A stretch of DNA of 64,000 nucleotides from the NCBI RefSeq assembly GCF_000159635.1, contig NZ_GG667196.1, forward strand, positions 118,727-182,726. The letters run 5' to 3'. This document shows, one piece after another, positions 48,429-59,707 of this stretch. The notes beneath the pieces are model-generated. The model made no database searches. It was given only the letters and a program-made list of their open reading frames with translations, and was not told the DNA's origin. The DNA is from Corynebacterium lipophiloflavum DSM 44291. GTDB taxonomy: Bacteria; Actinomycetota; Actinomycetes; Mycobacteriales; Mycobacteriaceae. Every line of letters begins with the position of its first letter. Within the stretch, counting starts at the first letter, position 1. A program made the translations under genes and the position numbers.

Positions 48429-49238
48429 ATGCCCCGCTTAAGCCTCAAAGCCGCCGCGCCGCTTGCCGCATTGTTGTTGACACCTGCGCTGGTTTCGTGT
48501 TCTTCGCAGGAATTAAAGCAGCCGCGTGAACAGGGCGTCGAGAAGCTGACGGCGGTGGTGGAACAACGCTACGACTTCGACCCCTCCAGCTTCACCCAGG
48601 GCCTCGAGGTCGCTGACGACGGCACGCTGTACGTGGGCACCGGGCAGGTGGGCAGCTCGCGGATCTACCGCACCACCCTCGACGGGCAGGTCACAGCCAG
48701 CCGCGATCTTGACCCGGCGTTTTTCGGCGAGGGCATCACGCGCACAGGCGACTACTTGTGGCAGCTGACCTGGCAGGACGGGGTCGCCCTGAAGCGCGAC
48801 GCGGAGACATTGGAAGAGCTCGGGCGGACCACGTTTGAGGGCGAGGGCTGGGGCGTGTGCGCCCGCGACGGCGAGGTGATTCTTTCCGACGGCACCGCAC
48901 AGCTACGCCGGATGGACCCGGAGACCTTCGCCGAGCGCGAGCGCTTCACCGTCTCCCTCGGCGGCGCGGAGGTGCCGCGGCTCAACGAGCTCGAGTGCGT
49001 GGGCGATGAAATCTACGCCAACGTCTTCCTCACCACCGACATCGTGCGTATCGACGCCGCCACGGGCGACGTCACCGCAGTGATCGACGCCTCCTCGCTG
49101 CCGAATAACGCGGCACCCGATCCAAACAATGTGCTTAACGGCATTGCGCACATCCCGGGTACCGACGAGTTCTACCTCGCCGGCAAGCGCTGGCCCGACC
49201 TCTACAGGGTGAGCTTCGAACCGGCTGCCGTAGGGTAG
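48429..49238 (+). CDS. Glutamine cyclotransferase-like lipoprotein
   Basis: A 269-residue exported protein. The lipobox is LVSC, with the lipid-bearing Cys near residue 24, and the Sec-type hydrophobic core precedes it. The mature part is a beta-propeller of the glutaminyl-peptide cyclotransferase family: FTQGLEVADDGTLYVGTG near 58, LWQLTWQDG near 110, and LNELECVGDEIYANVF near 190 with the conserved Glu. Such enzymes form N-terminal pyroglutamate. It is followed at 6 nt by a DUF2771 gene. Confidence 0.85.
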   Translation: MPRLSLKAAAPLAALLLTPALVSCSSQELKQPREQGVEKLTAVVEQRYDFDPSSFTQGLEVADDGTLYVGTGQVGSSRIYRTTLDGQVTASRDLDPAFFGEGITRTGDYLWQLTWQDGVALKRDAETLEELGRTTFEGEGWGVCARDGEVILSDGTAQLRRMDPETFAERERFTVSLGGAEVPRLNELECVGDEIYANVFLTTDIVRIDAATGDVTAVIDASSLPNNAAPDPNNVLNGIAHIPGTDEFYLAGKRWPDLYRVSFEPAAVG

Positions 49239-49244
49239 AGACCC

Positions 49245-49742
49245 ATGAAACTCAAGGCGTGGCAGCTACTGGCTCTCCTCATCGCCGCCGCGGTTGTGCT
49301 CGTCGGCGGGTTCTACCTGGTGGTTGATTACCAGCGCAACAAACCGGCCGCCCCGGTCGCAGAGTTGCGCGTGGTGGTCTCCAGCGGCGGCAATGAGCTC
49401 GAGGTTGCGCCCTACACGGTGTGCGAGCTGGACGCGCAGTGCGCCGGGGGCGAGCCGCCGACGATCACCCTCGATCCCGGCTCCGAGGTGACCGTGAATG
49501 TGCCCCGCGATGTGGCCGCGTCGAGCTGGCGCCTTCTGAGCATCTACGACGACCCGGCGGTAAATGATGAGCAGATTTTCCAATCGGGCCAGGCCACGCA
49601 AGCCTCAGTTCCCGCGGTGAAAGACTCCGCCCGTCTTGTCGTTGCGGAGGTGTCGGCGCTGGCCGTGGACACCAACGACGCAGGCGAGGAAGTCCCCGTG
49701 ATTGCGACGTGGTCGGTGGCGTTTTCCGGGGAGGATTCCTAG
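49245..49742 (+). CDS. DUF2771 membrane-anchored protein
   Basis: A 165-residue protein with one N-terminal transmembrane helix (about residues 6-27) and an extracytoplasmic domain with two Cys (near 60 and 66) that may form a disulfide. It fits the corynebacterial/mycobacterial DUF2771 family. No enzymatic residues are evident. It is in tandem with the lipoprotein gene, so a cell-envelope role is inferred. Its stop overlaps the cold-shock gene by CTAG. Confidence 0.75.
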   Translation: MKLKAWQLLALLIAAAVVLVGGFYLVVDYQRNKPAAPVAELRVVVSSGGNELEVAPYTVCELDAQCAGGEPPTITLDPGSEVTVNVPRDVAASSWRLLSIYDDPAVNDEQIFQSGQATQASVPAVKDSARLVVAEVSALAVDTNDAGEEVPVIATWSVAFSGEDS

Positions 49743-50122
49743 ACGTCCAGCTCTTTGGCCACGGCCCGCAGGATTTCGGCGACCTGCTTACCGTGCGCGC
49801 GGTCCGGGTAGCGCCCCGCCTCCAGGGCTGGCTGGATTTGGGTTTCAAGCACCGTCATCATATCCGCGAGCAGTTTGTTGAGATCCTCGGGTTTGTAGCG
49901 GTGTGTTTGGCGCCGCTTGGGTGTGTCGAGGACTTTCACCCGCAGCGCCTGCGGGCCGCGGCGACCGGCGGCGAAATCGAACTCAATGCGCTGACCTGCG
50001 ACGAGTTCTTCGACCCCTTCGGGCAGGACCTTCTTGCCCACAAACACGTCCTCATCGCCCGGGTTTGACGCGAAGCCGAAACCCTTGTCGGCGTCGTACC
50101 ACTTCACTTTTCCTACGGGCAT
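49739..50122 (-). CDS. Cold-shock-domain protein with C-terminal extension
   Basis: A 127-residue protein. Residues 1-65 form a cold-shock domain: GKVKWYDADKGFGFA with the RNP1 motif and DVFVGKKVL in place of the usual RNP2 VFVH. Residues 66-127 are an extension with RRQTHRYKPEDLNKLL and a helix. Nucleic-acid binding in the cytosol is expected. It is the CspB-like long form of actinobacteria. It is divergent from rpf. Confidence 0.88.
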   Translation of the reverse strand: MPVGKVKWYDADKGFGFASNPGDEDVFVGKKVLPEGVEELVAGQRIEFDFAAGRRGPQALRVKVLDTPKRRQTHRYKPEDLNKLLADMMTVLETQIQPALEAGRYPDRAHGKQVAEILRAVAKELDV

Positions 50123-50196
50123 ACCTGCTCCTTCCTCTCAAAAACCGTCATTGTACTACCCACGGTGTCCGCGACCGGTTCAGCGCGAGCCGCGCG

Positions 50197-50212
50197 TGTG
50201 ACACACGTCACC
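50197..50212. promoter_or_regulatory. Candidate GlxR (CRP-type) site upstream of rpf
   Basis: TGTGACACACGTCACC fits the corynebacterial GlxR consensus TGTGA-N6-TCACA with one mismatch. A second partial copy, TGTGACACATGTGA, lies at about 50268. GlxR control of an rpf gene is known in C. glutamicum, so this fits, but binding is not shown by sequence alone. Confidence 0.5.
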
Positions 50213-50424
50213 ATACACCCTGATAATTGCTCTCACCTGCAGGCTCAGGTAAACCGTTCGAGCGAATGTGACACATGTGAATCCATTTCGTGCCGTCTAC
50301 GTGACTCAATCGTTATAAACCGATATAGTCGCCCGCAAGCCCAAAACCGGGCACATAACCACATACCTTTGGCCACGCCTAATTCTGTCCGGCCGACATC
50401 ATTCTTCCCCGAGACGACACAACT

Positions 50425-52631
<2,207 letters not shown>

Positions 52632-52666
52632 TGATTTTCAGGCACCGTACCGCAATCCAACAGGTT

Positions 52667-52695
52667 TGTCTAGCCATAGTAGACACATCTGTCTA
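52667..52695. promoter_or_regulatory. Triple TGTCTA/TAGACA operator-like array
   Basis: TGTCTA (52667-52672), TAGACA (52680-52685) and TGTCTA (52690-52695) give two overlapping inverted repeats with 7- and 4-base centres, about 36 nt upstream of the YeeE gene start. The arrangement suits a dimeric repressor of the transporter gene, for example an ArsR- or Rrf2-type sulfur sensor. No such regulator gene is in the window. Confidence 0.45.
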
Positions 52696-52709
52696 TCCTG
52701 TAGGGGATG

Positions 52710-52745
52710 AAAAACCCCCTTCCCCGCGCGGGGAGAAGGGGCCGA
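52710..52745 (-). terminator. Rho-independent terminator of the small minus-strand gene
   Basis: On the minus strand CCCCTTCTCCCCGC pairs with GCGGGGAAGGGG (one bulge) and is followed by TTTTT. It lies just beyond the stop at 52756. Confidence 0.8.
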
Positions 52746-52755
52746 GGAGAACCGC

Positions 52756-52950
52756 TTAACGGTTGATTCGGGTCGTCGGGTGGACGTAGCCCGTCTCCTC
52801 GTAGGGACGCGGGAGAATCAGGTCATCGCCGAACGGGCTGGACGCGCCCGCAAGCTTGGAAGAGATCTCCGTGACCGGGTGACCATTGCCAGGAGTGTGC
52901 TCGGGCCACGCCGGGTTTGCGCGACCAATCTTGTCAACGTTGGAAGCCAT
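52756..52950 (-). CDS. Small hypothetical protein
   Basis: A 64-residue soluble protein starting MASNVDKIGRAN, with a Pro/Gly-rich middle and no recognised domain. It has its own good terminator right after the stop, which supports a real gene. It is divergent from the helicase-associated gene, 52 nt apart. Function unknown. Confidence 0.6.
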   Translation of the reverse strand: MASNVDKIGRANPAWPEHTPGNGHPVTEISSKLAGASSPFGDDLILPRPYEETGYVHPTTRINR

Positions 52951-53002
52951 GGGTCCATTCTTTCACGTCCGCCCGCCAAACGCACGTAAACTCACCCCCG
53001 AT

Positions 53003-55102
53003 ATGTCCGCTCTCCACTTGGCTCTTGCCCGCTTCAGCGATGAACAGCTGCGCTCGCTTCTCGACGCCCGCCCCGACGCCGCCTTTCCCCCTCCCCCGTC
53101 GCTCGCCTCGCTGGCGACCCGATTGACCTTGACCGGCTCCATCGCGCGCGCCCTGCGCCGGCTCACCGCCGCCGACATCGCACTGCTAGAAACCCTCGGC
53201 GATGCCGGCGCCGAGCTCGACCCGGTCGCACTCGATGCCGTTAACGTGCCGTTCGACCCGCAAGAACCGCTCGCGCGACTGCGCACCAACGCCCTGGTTT
53301 TCGGCCCCGATGAGGGCTTACGTGTCTCCCCCGGTGTCCTCTCTGCGCTTCCCGCAGGCTGGCGCATCCTCGACCCGGCCCCCGACAACTTGGTCGAAGC
53401 GCTCGATAAGCTCAGCCCCCGCGAGCGGCAGGTGCTGGACACCCTCGCCGCTTCCGGCTCGATCGGCACGACACGGGGCGCTGCCCCCGATGCCGACCCG
53501 AAGCTGCCGGTCCCGCGGTTGCTCTCGCTCGGGCTACTCGTGCGGGTGAACTCCTCCACGGTGCGTCTCCCGCGGCCGGTGCGCGAAGCCCTGCGCGGCA
53601 CGCCCGTGCGCTCCTACCCGCTGGAACCGGTTGCGCCGACGAACGCAGTCGAGCAATCGCGCGTCGACGCCGCCTCCGCCGCCGCCGGGCTCGAGTCCGT
53701 GCGCCGGGTCCGCCGCACCATCACGCGCCTGCTCGAGTCCCCGGTTGAGCTGCTCAAAGACGGCAGTGTCGGGGTGCGCGCCCGCGCCGCGCTGGAAAAG
53801 GAGCTCGGCTTCGACCCTGACCTTTCCGTCACCGTGGCGGAGGCCGCTGGGCTGGTGGGCCGCGGCGAGATCGACAACGCGGACTGCCTCGCCGCTACAC
53901 GCGACGGGGTCACCTGGCTCGAGCGCACGCTGCCCGAGCAGTGGGCGGTGCTCATTCTGGGCTGGCTGGCCTCGCCGTGGCGCACCGAGCTCGATACAAA
54001 ACTTTTGGGCGAGGATTCGCGCGCGCCGGAGATTCGGTTCGTGAAGTTGAGCGTCGTCAAGCGCTTGTGCGCGGGCGCGATGGATGGCGAGACTCTGAGC
54101 GCCAACCTGCACCACTACAGCCCGATCCTGGCCTCCGGGACCTCGCCGGCACTGCTGGCGCGCATTGTTGAGGAGGGCCACGCGCTCGGCGTGCTCGCGC
54201 TAAACACCGCGGCCGCGCCCGGGCGCGCGGTTGTGGAAGGCGCGGACCTTACCGCGGCAACGCGCGAGCTCGTGCCCGCGGAGATCGACTACGTCATCGC
54301 CCAGGCGGATTTGACCATCCTCGCCCCCGGCCCCTTGTCCCCGGATATGGCGGCGATGTTGGAGTCGTTCGCCGACCTCGAATCACCCGGCATGGCCAGC
54401 GTGTACCGGGTCACGCCGGCGTCCGTGCAGCGCGCCCTGAACGCCGGTCGCACTGGCGGGGAGTTGACGCGCTGGTTGGAGAAGCACTGCGTCGGAGAGG
54501 TCCCGCAGGGGCTCTTGTTCGCCATCAACGACGCAGCCGCGACCCACGGTAGCCTCCGCGTCGGCGCAGCGGCGAGCTACCTGCGCTGCGAGGACGAGGC
54601 TCTGCTTGCCTCGGCCGCGGCGCGCGTCGGCGGATTGGAACTCATTGCCCCCACCGTCGCGATCTCGCAGATGCCCGCATCCCAGCTTGTAACGCTCTTG
54701 CGCCGGCACGGTTTCCAGCCCGCCCCTGACCACGACGGCGAGGCGCTTCTGCAGCTCCACAACGCCTCGCAGCTTGTCGCACCGACCCCCTCGACCGTGC
54801 CACGGGAGCGCAGCCTTGACGAAGCGCGCCGCGAGGAGATCATTCGTTCGCTCCGCGCGGTGGGTGCAGCCCCCGACACCGAGGAGCGCGACTTCCTCGA
54901 AACCCTGCGCGCCTCGGCCCGGGCGCGGCGGCAGGTCACCATCGGGTACGTCGACAAGCGCGGCCAGCGCACACAGCGCAGCGTCACGCCGATCACGGTC
55001 AACGCCGGGCTCATCGACGCCCTCGACGAGGCCACCGGACGCGTTGTGCGCGTCGAACTGTCGCGGATTACCGGCGTGGACGAAGCTCCTCCAGCGCCGT
55101 AG
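53003..55102 (+). CDS. Helicase-associated protein, XPB partner-like (Rv0862c type)
   Basis: A 699-residue protein with Leu/Arg-rich helical repeats at the N-terminus and several winged-helix-like stretches, but no Walker A or DExH motif. It resembles the mycobacterial Rv0862c family (helicase XPB/Ssl2 N-terminal-like domain), encoded next to the XPB gene there. Residues about 590-690 include a WYL-like strand region (RQVTIGYVDKRGQRTQRSVTPITVNAG). The start ATG at 53003 (MSALHLALARF) fits. It probably assists the XPB helicase encoded 2.2 kb downstream. Confidence 0.75.
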   Translation: MSALHLALARFSDEQLRSLLDARPDAAFPPPPSLASLATRLTLTGSIARALRRLTAADIALLETLGDAGAELDPVALDAVNVPFDPQEPLARLRTNALVFGPDEGLRVSPGVLSALPAGWRILDPAPDNLVEALDKLSPRERQVLDTLAASGSIGTTRGAAPDADPKLPVPRLLSLGLLVRVNSSTVRLPRPVREALRGTPVRSYPLEPVAPTNAVEQSRVDAASAAAGLESVRRVRRTITRLLESPVELLKDGSVGVRARAALEKELGFDPDLSVTVAEAAGLVGRGEIDNADCLAATRDGVTWLERTLPEQWAVLILGWLASPWRTELDTKLLGEDSRAPEIRFVKLSVVKRLCAGAMDGETLSANLHHYSPILASGTSPALLARIVEEGHALGVLALNTAAAPGRAVVEGADLTAATRELVPAEIDYVIAQADLTILAPGPLSPDMAAMLESFADLESPGMASVYRVTPASVQRALNAGRTGGELTRWLEKHCVGEVPQGLLFAINDAAATHGSLRVGAAASYLRCEDEALLASAAARVGGLELIAPTVAISQMPASQLVTLLRRHGFQPAPDHDGEALLQLHNASQLVAPTPSTVPRERSLDEARREEIIRSLRAVGAAPDTEERDFLETLRASARARRQVTIGYVDKRGQRTQRSVTPITVNAGLIDALDEATGRVVRVELSRITGVDEAPPAP

Positions 55103-55180
55103 CGGTCCGAAGTTGCTGTTACGGTGGTGCGTGGCAGGTGCCTACCTGGCTGTTTCCGCTGCACAGAGGAGTGAATAAGC

Positions 55181-56068
55181 GTGCCCACCTTAGAAATCCG
55201 CAACCTCCGCAAGAGGTTCGGCACCAACCAGGCGCTCGACGACATGAGCCTGACCGTCCACGAGGGAGAAATGTACGGTTTCGTCGGCTCGAACGGCGCC
55301 GGCAAATCAACCACCATGCGCATTGCGCTCGGTGTGCTCGCCACCGACTCGGGCGACGTGCTTTTCGACGGCCGCCCGCTTGACGACGACTCACGCCGCC
55401 GCATCGGATATATGCCCGAGGAACGCGGGCTCTACGGCAAAGAAAAAATTCTCGACCAACTGGTGTTTTTGGCCAAACTGCACGGTTTAAGTAAGGAAAA
55501 GGCCACGAACAACGCCACGGCTCTGCTCGAGGAACTCGGCCTCAGCGAGCGAGCCAACGACAAACTCGACGACCTTTCTTTAGGCAACCAGCAACGCGTT
55601 CAGCTCGCGGCCAGCCTGATTCATGACCCGGACGTGCTCATTCTCGATGAGCCGTTTTCCGGCCTCGATCCCGTTGCCGTCGACGTGATGAGCCGGATGC
55701 TCACCAGCCGCGCGAAACGGCACGGGGTACCCGTGATCTTCTCATCCCATCAGCTCGATCTCGTGCAACGCTTGTGCGACCGGGTCGGCATCGTCGCCCA
55801 CGGCCGGATGGTCGCCGAGGGAGGCGTCGACGAGCTGCGCAACCGCGGCCCCGTGCGCTACCGCGTCGGCACGCCCGCCCGTGGCTGGTACCCGCCGGGC
55901 ACCGCGGTCGTCGAGGAGGACACCGAGACGATCGTGCTCGAAGTCACCGGCTCCGAAGCTGGAATCGACCAGCGTATCCTCCGCGCCGCCATGGACGCCG
56001 GCGACGTGCACGAATTCACCCGCGTGGTCCCTGACCTCACCGACCTGTTCAAGGAGGCAGTGCAGTAA
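55181..56068 (+). CDS. ABC transporter ATP-binding protein (NatA-like)
   Basis: A 295-residue ABC ATPase. Walker A is GSNGAGKST (near residue 36), the signature is LSLGNQQRVQLA (near 128), Walker B is VLILDEPFSGLDP (near 148), and the switch His is in SSHQLD. The C-terminal 80 residues are the DUF4162-like tail of NatA exporters. A GTG start has GAGG 9-10 nt before it. Stop TAA overlaps the ATG of the permease by one base. The pair likely forms an exporter of sodium, a drug or lipid; the substrate is not readable. It sits between two parts of the XPB module. Confidence 0.9.
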   Translation: MPTLEIRNLRKRFGTNQALDDMSLTVHEGEMYGFVGSNGAGKSTTMRIALGVLATDSGDVLFDGRPLDDDSRRRIGYMPEERGLYGKEKILDQLVFLAKLHGLSKEKATNNATALLEELGLSERANDKLDDLSLGNQQRVQLAASLIHDPDVLILDEPFSGLDPVAVDVMSRMLTSRAKRHGVPVIFSSHQLDLVQRLCDRVGIVAHGRMVAEGGVDELRNRGPVRYRVGTPARGWYPPGTAVVEEDTETIVLEVTGSEAGIDQRILRAAMDAGDVHEFTRVVPDLTDLFKEAVQ

Positions 56069-57252
56069 TGGCACGAGACACCTATTCCCCCACCGAAACC
56101 ATCGCTACCACTGCCCTCCGCGAGATCCAGGTGCTCGCACGCACCAAGTCGATCTGGGTGACGGTGGCGATCCTCATCGTCTCCATCGTCGGCATGATCG
56201 GCTTCTTCTCCTGGCAGGCAAATAAGGACAGCGAAGAGCCGGCCGTATCGCTTGCGGTCGTCGGGGTGCCGGGGGCATCGTTCGCGGACGCGGGCTTCGA
56301 TGTGAGCGAGGCGTCCAGCCGTGCGGACGCAGAGAAACTCGTGCGTGATGGCGACGTAGATACGGCCGTCGTGGCCAGCGAACAGGGGTGGGAGGTGTTG
56401 GAGGACGGGGAGCCGTCGATAAGCACGCTCGGGCAAATCAGTTCCATCGCGACGCGCTACGCAAGTACCGAGGCCCTGAGCTCGCTGGGCCTTACCCCAG
56501 AGCAGTACGCCTCCGTGATGCCAAACACCGAGGTAACCGGGGTGGATATCTCGGAAGGCGGGCAGCGCTCCGAGGCGGATTTTGCCAAACTGTTCACCGC
56601 TTTCGTCGTTCTCATCATTACCGTGTTCACCGTGGTGTTGTTCGCCGCGAACATCGGCAGCCGCGTCACCGCGGAAAAATCCTCGCGCGTCATCGAACTC
56701 ATCCTGGCGGCCGTGCGCCCGATGGACTTTCTCGCCGGGAAGATCCTCGGCAACGTTGCGATGGGCCTGGCGCTGACCGCGCTCATCATCGGCTCCGGCA
56801 TAGTGGCGCTGATGGTCTCGGGGTTAGACGAGGCCGTCGAGTTCTCCTACTCCATCCTGCCGATCATGCTCCTGTCGTGGATCCTGGCCATGCTGTTCTC
56901 CGGCGCGCTCTACGCCGCGGCCGGCTCGCTCGTGCAGCGCACCGAGGACCTGCAGTCCACCCAGGCACCGATTTTGTTCCTGCTGATGGGCTCGATGTAC
57001 GTGCCCATGTTCGGTTGGTTGCAGACGTCCGCGACCTGGATGCAGGTGCTGAGCTGGATCCCGCCGTTTTCCATCTTCACCGCGCCGATCACCTACGCCG
57101 GCGGCGATTTCACAGTCGCGCAATTGTTCGGTTCCTACGCGCTCGCACTCGTGGCCACGGTGGTGGCCGTCTGGCTCGCAGGGCGTATCTACCGCAGCTC
57201 CATCCTGTACAACGGCGGCAAGCGGTCGTGGGTGCAGGCAATCCGCGCCTGA
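56068..57252 (+). CDS. ABC transporter permease (NatB/ABC2 type)
   Basis: A 394-residue ABC2 permease. One N-terminal helix (about 30-50) precedes a long extracytoplasmic loop (about 55-170), followed by five or six hydrophobic helices. EKSSRVIELILAAVRPMDFLAGKILGNV near residue 205 is the conserved cytoplasmic coupling region. It is translationally coupled to the ATPase gene. It ends 12 nt before the XPB gene. Confidence 0.9.
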   Translation: MARDTYSPTETIATTALREIQVLARTKSIWVTVAILIVSIVGMIGFFSWQANKDSEEPAVSLAVVGVPGASFADAGFDVSEASSRADAEKLVRDGDVDTAVVASEQGWEVLEDGEPSISTLGQISSIATRYASTEALSSLGLTPEQYASVMPNTEVTGVDISEGGQRSEADFAKLFTAFVVLIITVFTVVLFAANIGSRVTAEKSSRVIELILAAVRPMDFLAGKILGNVAMGLALTALIIGSGIVALMVSGLDEAVEFSYSILPIMLLSWILAMLFSGALYAAAGSLVQRTEDLQSTQAPILFLLMGSMYVPMFGWLQTSATWMQVLSWIPPFSIFTAPITYAGGDFTVAQLFGSYALALVATVVAVWLAGRIYRSSILYNGGKRSWVQAIRA

Positions 57253-57264
57253 TAGCGTGGGCCC

Positions 57265-58908
57265 ATGCCCGCACAGCCAGACGGCCCGCTGATTGTCCAA
57301 TCAGACCGGACGGTGCTTCTCGACGTCAACCACCCCGACGCGGGGGCCGCCCGCGCCGCGCTCGCCCCGTTCGCTGAGCTGGAGCGCGCCCCCGAGCACG
57401 TCCACACGTACCGCATCACCCCGCTCGCGTTGTGGAATGCGCGCGCCGCGGGGTTCGACGCGGAACAGGCCGTTGATACGCTCGAGCGCTTCTCCCGCTT
57501 TCCGGTGCCGCAACCGCTGCTTATCGACGTCGCCGAAACGATGGCCCGCTACGGCCGCGTACGCCTGGTTAACAGCCCGGCCCACGGCCTCGTGCTCGAG
57601 GCGGACGACTCCGCCATCTTGACGGAGATCTCGCGCCACAAGGCGATCCGGGGCCTGTTCGGCGCAGCCATCGACGATGTCACCGTCGCCGTCTTCCCCT
57701 CCGAGCGCGGTCGCATCAAACAGGAGCTGACCAAAATAAGCTGGCCGGTCGAGGACCTCGCCGGTTACGTCGACGGCGAATCCCACCCAATCGAGCTCAA
57801 CCACGACGGCTGGCAGCTGCGCGACTACCAGGCGTACGCCGCCGAGTCCTTCTGGGAGGGAGGCTCCGGAGTGGTGGTGCTGCCGTGCGGCGCCGGCAAG
57901 ACGATTGTGGGCGCGGCGTCGATGGCGCAGGCGAAGACCACCACGCTGATCCTGGTGACCAACACGGTCGCCGGGCGGCAGTGGCGCGACGAGCTGCTGC
58001 GCCGCACGACGCTTCAACCGGAGGAGATCGGCGAGTACTCGGGCGAGCGCAAGGAGATCCGCCCGGTCACCATCGCCACCTACCAGGTGGTCACCCGCAA
58101 AACGAAGGGCGAGTACCGCGCGCTCGAGTTGTTCGACTCGCGCGACTGGGGATTGATTATCTACGACGAGGTCCACCTGCTGCCCGCCCCGGTGTTTCGC
58201 ATGGCCGCCGACTTGCAGTCGCGCCGCCGCCTCGGGCTCACCGCCACACTCGTGCGCGAGGACGGCCGGGAAGACGACGTGTTCTCGCTGATCGGGCCCA
58301 AGCGCTACGACGCCCCCTGGAAAGAGCTTGAGATGGCCGGCTACATCGCCACGGCCGAGTGCGTTGAGGTGCGCACCTCACTTTCTGCCGACGAGCGGAT
58401 GGCGTACGCCACCGCCGAAACCAAGCAGCGTTACCGGATCGCGGCGACGTCGCGGGGCAAGGACGCGGTCGTCGACATACTTCTAGCGCGGCACCAGGGA
58501 GAGCAGGTGCTGATCATCGGTGCCTACGTCGAGCAGCTCGAAGGTATCGCCGCGCGGACGAACGCCCCGCTGGTGCACGGCACGACGTCGACGAAGAAGC
58601 GCGAGGAGGCCTTCGACGCGTTTCGGTCCGGTGAGATTTCCACTCTCGTGGTGTCCAAGGTGGCGAATTTCTCCATCGACCTTCCCGAGGCCGCAGTCGC
58701 CATCCAGGTGTCCGGCACGTTCGGATCGCGTCAGGAAGAGGCGCAGCGCCTCGGGCGGCTGCTTCGCCCGAAGGCCGACGGCGGCGGCGCACTGTTTTAT
58801 ACGGTCGTCGCGCGCGACACCCTCGACGCGGAATACGCCATGCGCCGCCAGCGCTTCCTCGCCGAGCAAGGCTACGCCTACCGCCTCGTCGACGCCGACG
58901 ACCTTTAA
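57265..58908 (+). CDS. XPB-type DNA helicase
   Basis: A 547-residue SF2 3'-5' helicase of the bacterial XPB family (mycobacterial Rv0861c/Ercc3). Walker A is PCGAGKT near residue 209-215, motif II is YDEVHLLPAP near 297, the TATLVRED region near 325, and the motif VI region QEEAQRLGRLLRPK near 490. The N-terminal DRD-like domain precedes the helicase core. It unwinds DNA or remodels complexes in repair; bacteria that have it usually keep the partner gene alongside, here split off by the ABC pair. Confidence 0.93.
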   Translation: MPAQPDGPLIVQSDRTVLLDVNHPDAGAARAALAPFAELERAPEHVHTYRITPLALWNARAAGFDAEQAVDTLERFSRFPVPQPLLIDVAETMARYGRVRLVNSPAHGLVLEADDSAILTEISRHKAIRGLFGAAIDDVTVAVFPSERGRIKQELTKISWPVEDLAGYVDGESHPIELNHDGWQLRDYQAYAAESFWEGGSGVVVLPCGAGKTIVGAASMAQAKTTTLILVTNTVAGRQWRDELLRRTTLQPEEIGEYSGERKEIRPVTIATYQVVTRKTKGEYRALELFDSRDWGLIIYDEVHLLPAPVFRMAADLQSRRRLGLTATLVREDGREDDVFSLIGPKRYDAPWKELEMAGYIATAECVEVRTSLSADERMAYATAETKQRYRIAATSRGKDAVVDILLARHQGEQVLIIGAYVEQLEGIAARTNAPLVHGTTSTKKREEAFDAFRSGEISTLVVSKVANFSIDLPEAAVAIQVSGTFGSRQEEAQRLGRLLRPKADGGGALFYTVVARDTLDAEYAMRRQRFLAEQGYAYRLVDADDL

Positions 58909-58918
58909 CATAGTGCCC

Positions 58919-59563
58919 ATGAGCGGTTTTCAGTTTGAAGTCGACGAGGACTGGGCGAAGAAGCATAACGAGATGCTGCGCGACACGCGCTACCTCGTCA
59001 TCTCCGCCATCGCACTGTTCGTGCTCTGCCTCGCCGGCGGGGTCGCCGTGTGGCTGCTCGTTGACCCGGCCTCGCCGTGGCGCCTGCTCGGGAGCCTGGG
59101 CCTTGTTTTGTTCGGCGTGATGATGCTTATCGTCGGCCTGGCCATTCCCCGCTCGGTCGGTTCCACGCAATCGCTTTTCGACGCCCACCCGCTTGCCCCG
59201 GCGATCATCGCAGACCTCCCCGGCACCCGCACCACCCTGCTCGCGCTGGTGAACACGACGGTCGACCCAGCCCAGCCCGCGCGCTGGGCGCTGACCTGCC
59301 GCGACGTTCAGGCGGTGCCACTGACGGAGAACTCCGTGGGCACGAAGGTCCCGGTTGTCGCAGTCGGCGGGCAGCGCAACCCTGCCGACGCGGGCACCTG
59401 GCAGGTGATCACCCCGATGCCCATCGCGTGGGGAACGCATGAGCGCGACGTTGTTGCCGACGCCGCCTCAGCGATCCCGGCCGAACAGTGGAACACCCTG
59501 AGGCGTGCGAAGGACCGGCTTCCGGAAGTGCGCGCCGCGAAAAGTAATTTATTGATTCTCTAA
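58919..59563 (+). CDS. DUF3239 membrane protein
   Basis: A 214-residue protein. After a short acidic N-terminus it has two hydrophobic helices (about residues 26-48 and 54-76), then a soluble domain (about 85-214). It fits the corynebacterial DUF3239 family. No catalytic residues are clear. ATG at 58919 or GTG at 58914 may start it. It begins 10 nt after XPB, so it is probably on the same transcript. Confidence 0.7.
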   Translation: MSGFQFEVDEDWAKKHNEMLRDTRYLVISAIALFVLCLAGGVAVWLLVDPASPWRLLGSLGLVLFGVMMLIVGLAIPRSVGSTQSLFDAHPLAPAIIADLPGTRTTLLALVNTTVDPAQPARWALTCRDVQAVPLTENSVGTKVPVVAVGGQRNPADAGTWQVITPMPIAWGTHERDVVADAASAIPAEQWNTLRRAKDRLPEVRAAKSNLLIL

Positions 59564-59608
59564 GTTCGCCGAAATGTGACGGGGGTAACCTATTTTCTCG
59601 GGAAATGA

Positions 59609-59625
59609 TGAGAATCACATTCTCA
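59609..59625. promoter_or_regulatory. Inverted repeat in the YhgE promoter region (Fur/Zur-like)
   Basis: TGAGAATCACATTCTCA is a perfect 7-3-7 inverted repeat about 85 nt upstream of the YhgE start. The shape is like Fur-family boxes. Just after it, TTAGGATATCAGCACTTAG (59629-59647) matches 12 of 19 positions of the DtxR consensus. Either could make the gene metal-responsive; neither is certain. Confidence 0.4.
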
Positions 59626-59707
59626 GGGGTTAGGATATCAGCACTTAGTTTCCCTATCGAAACACTGGCCGTCGTTTGGCGGGAAGAGATCCGAAAGGAA
59701 GTCCCTA

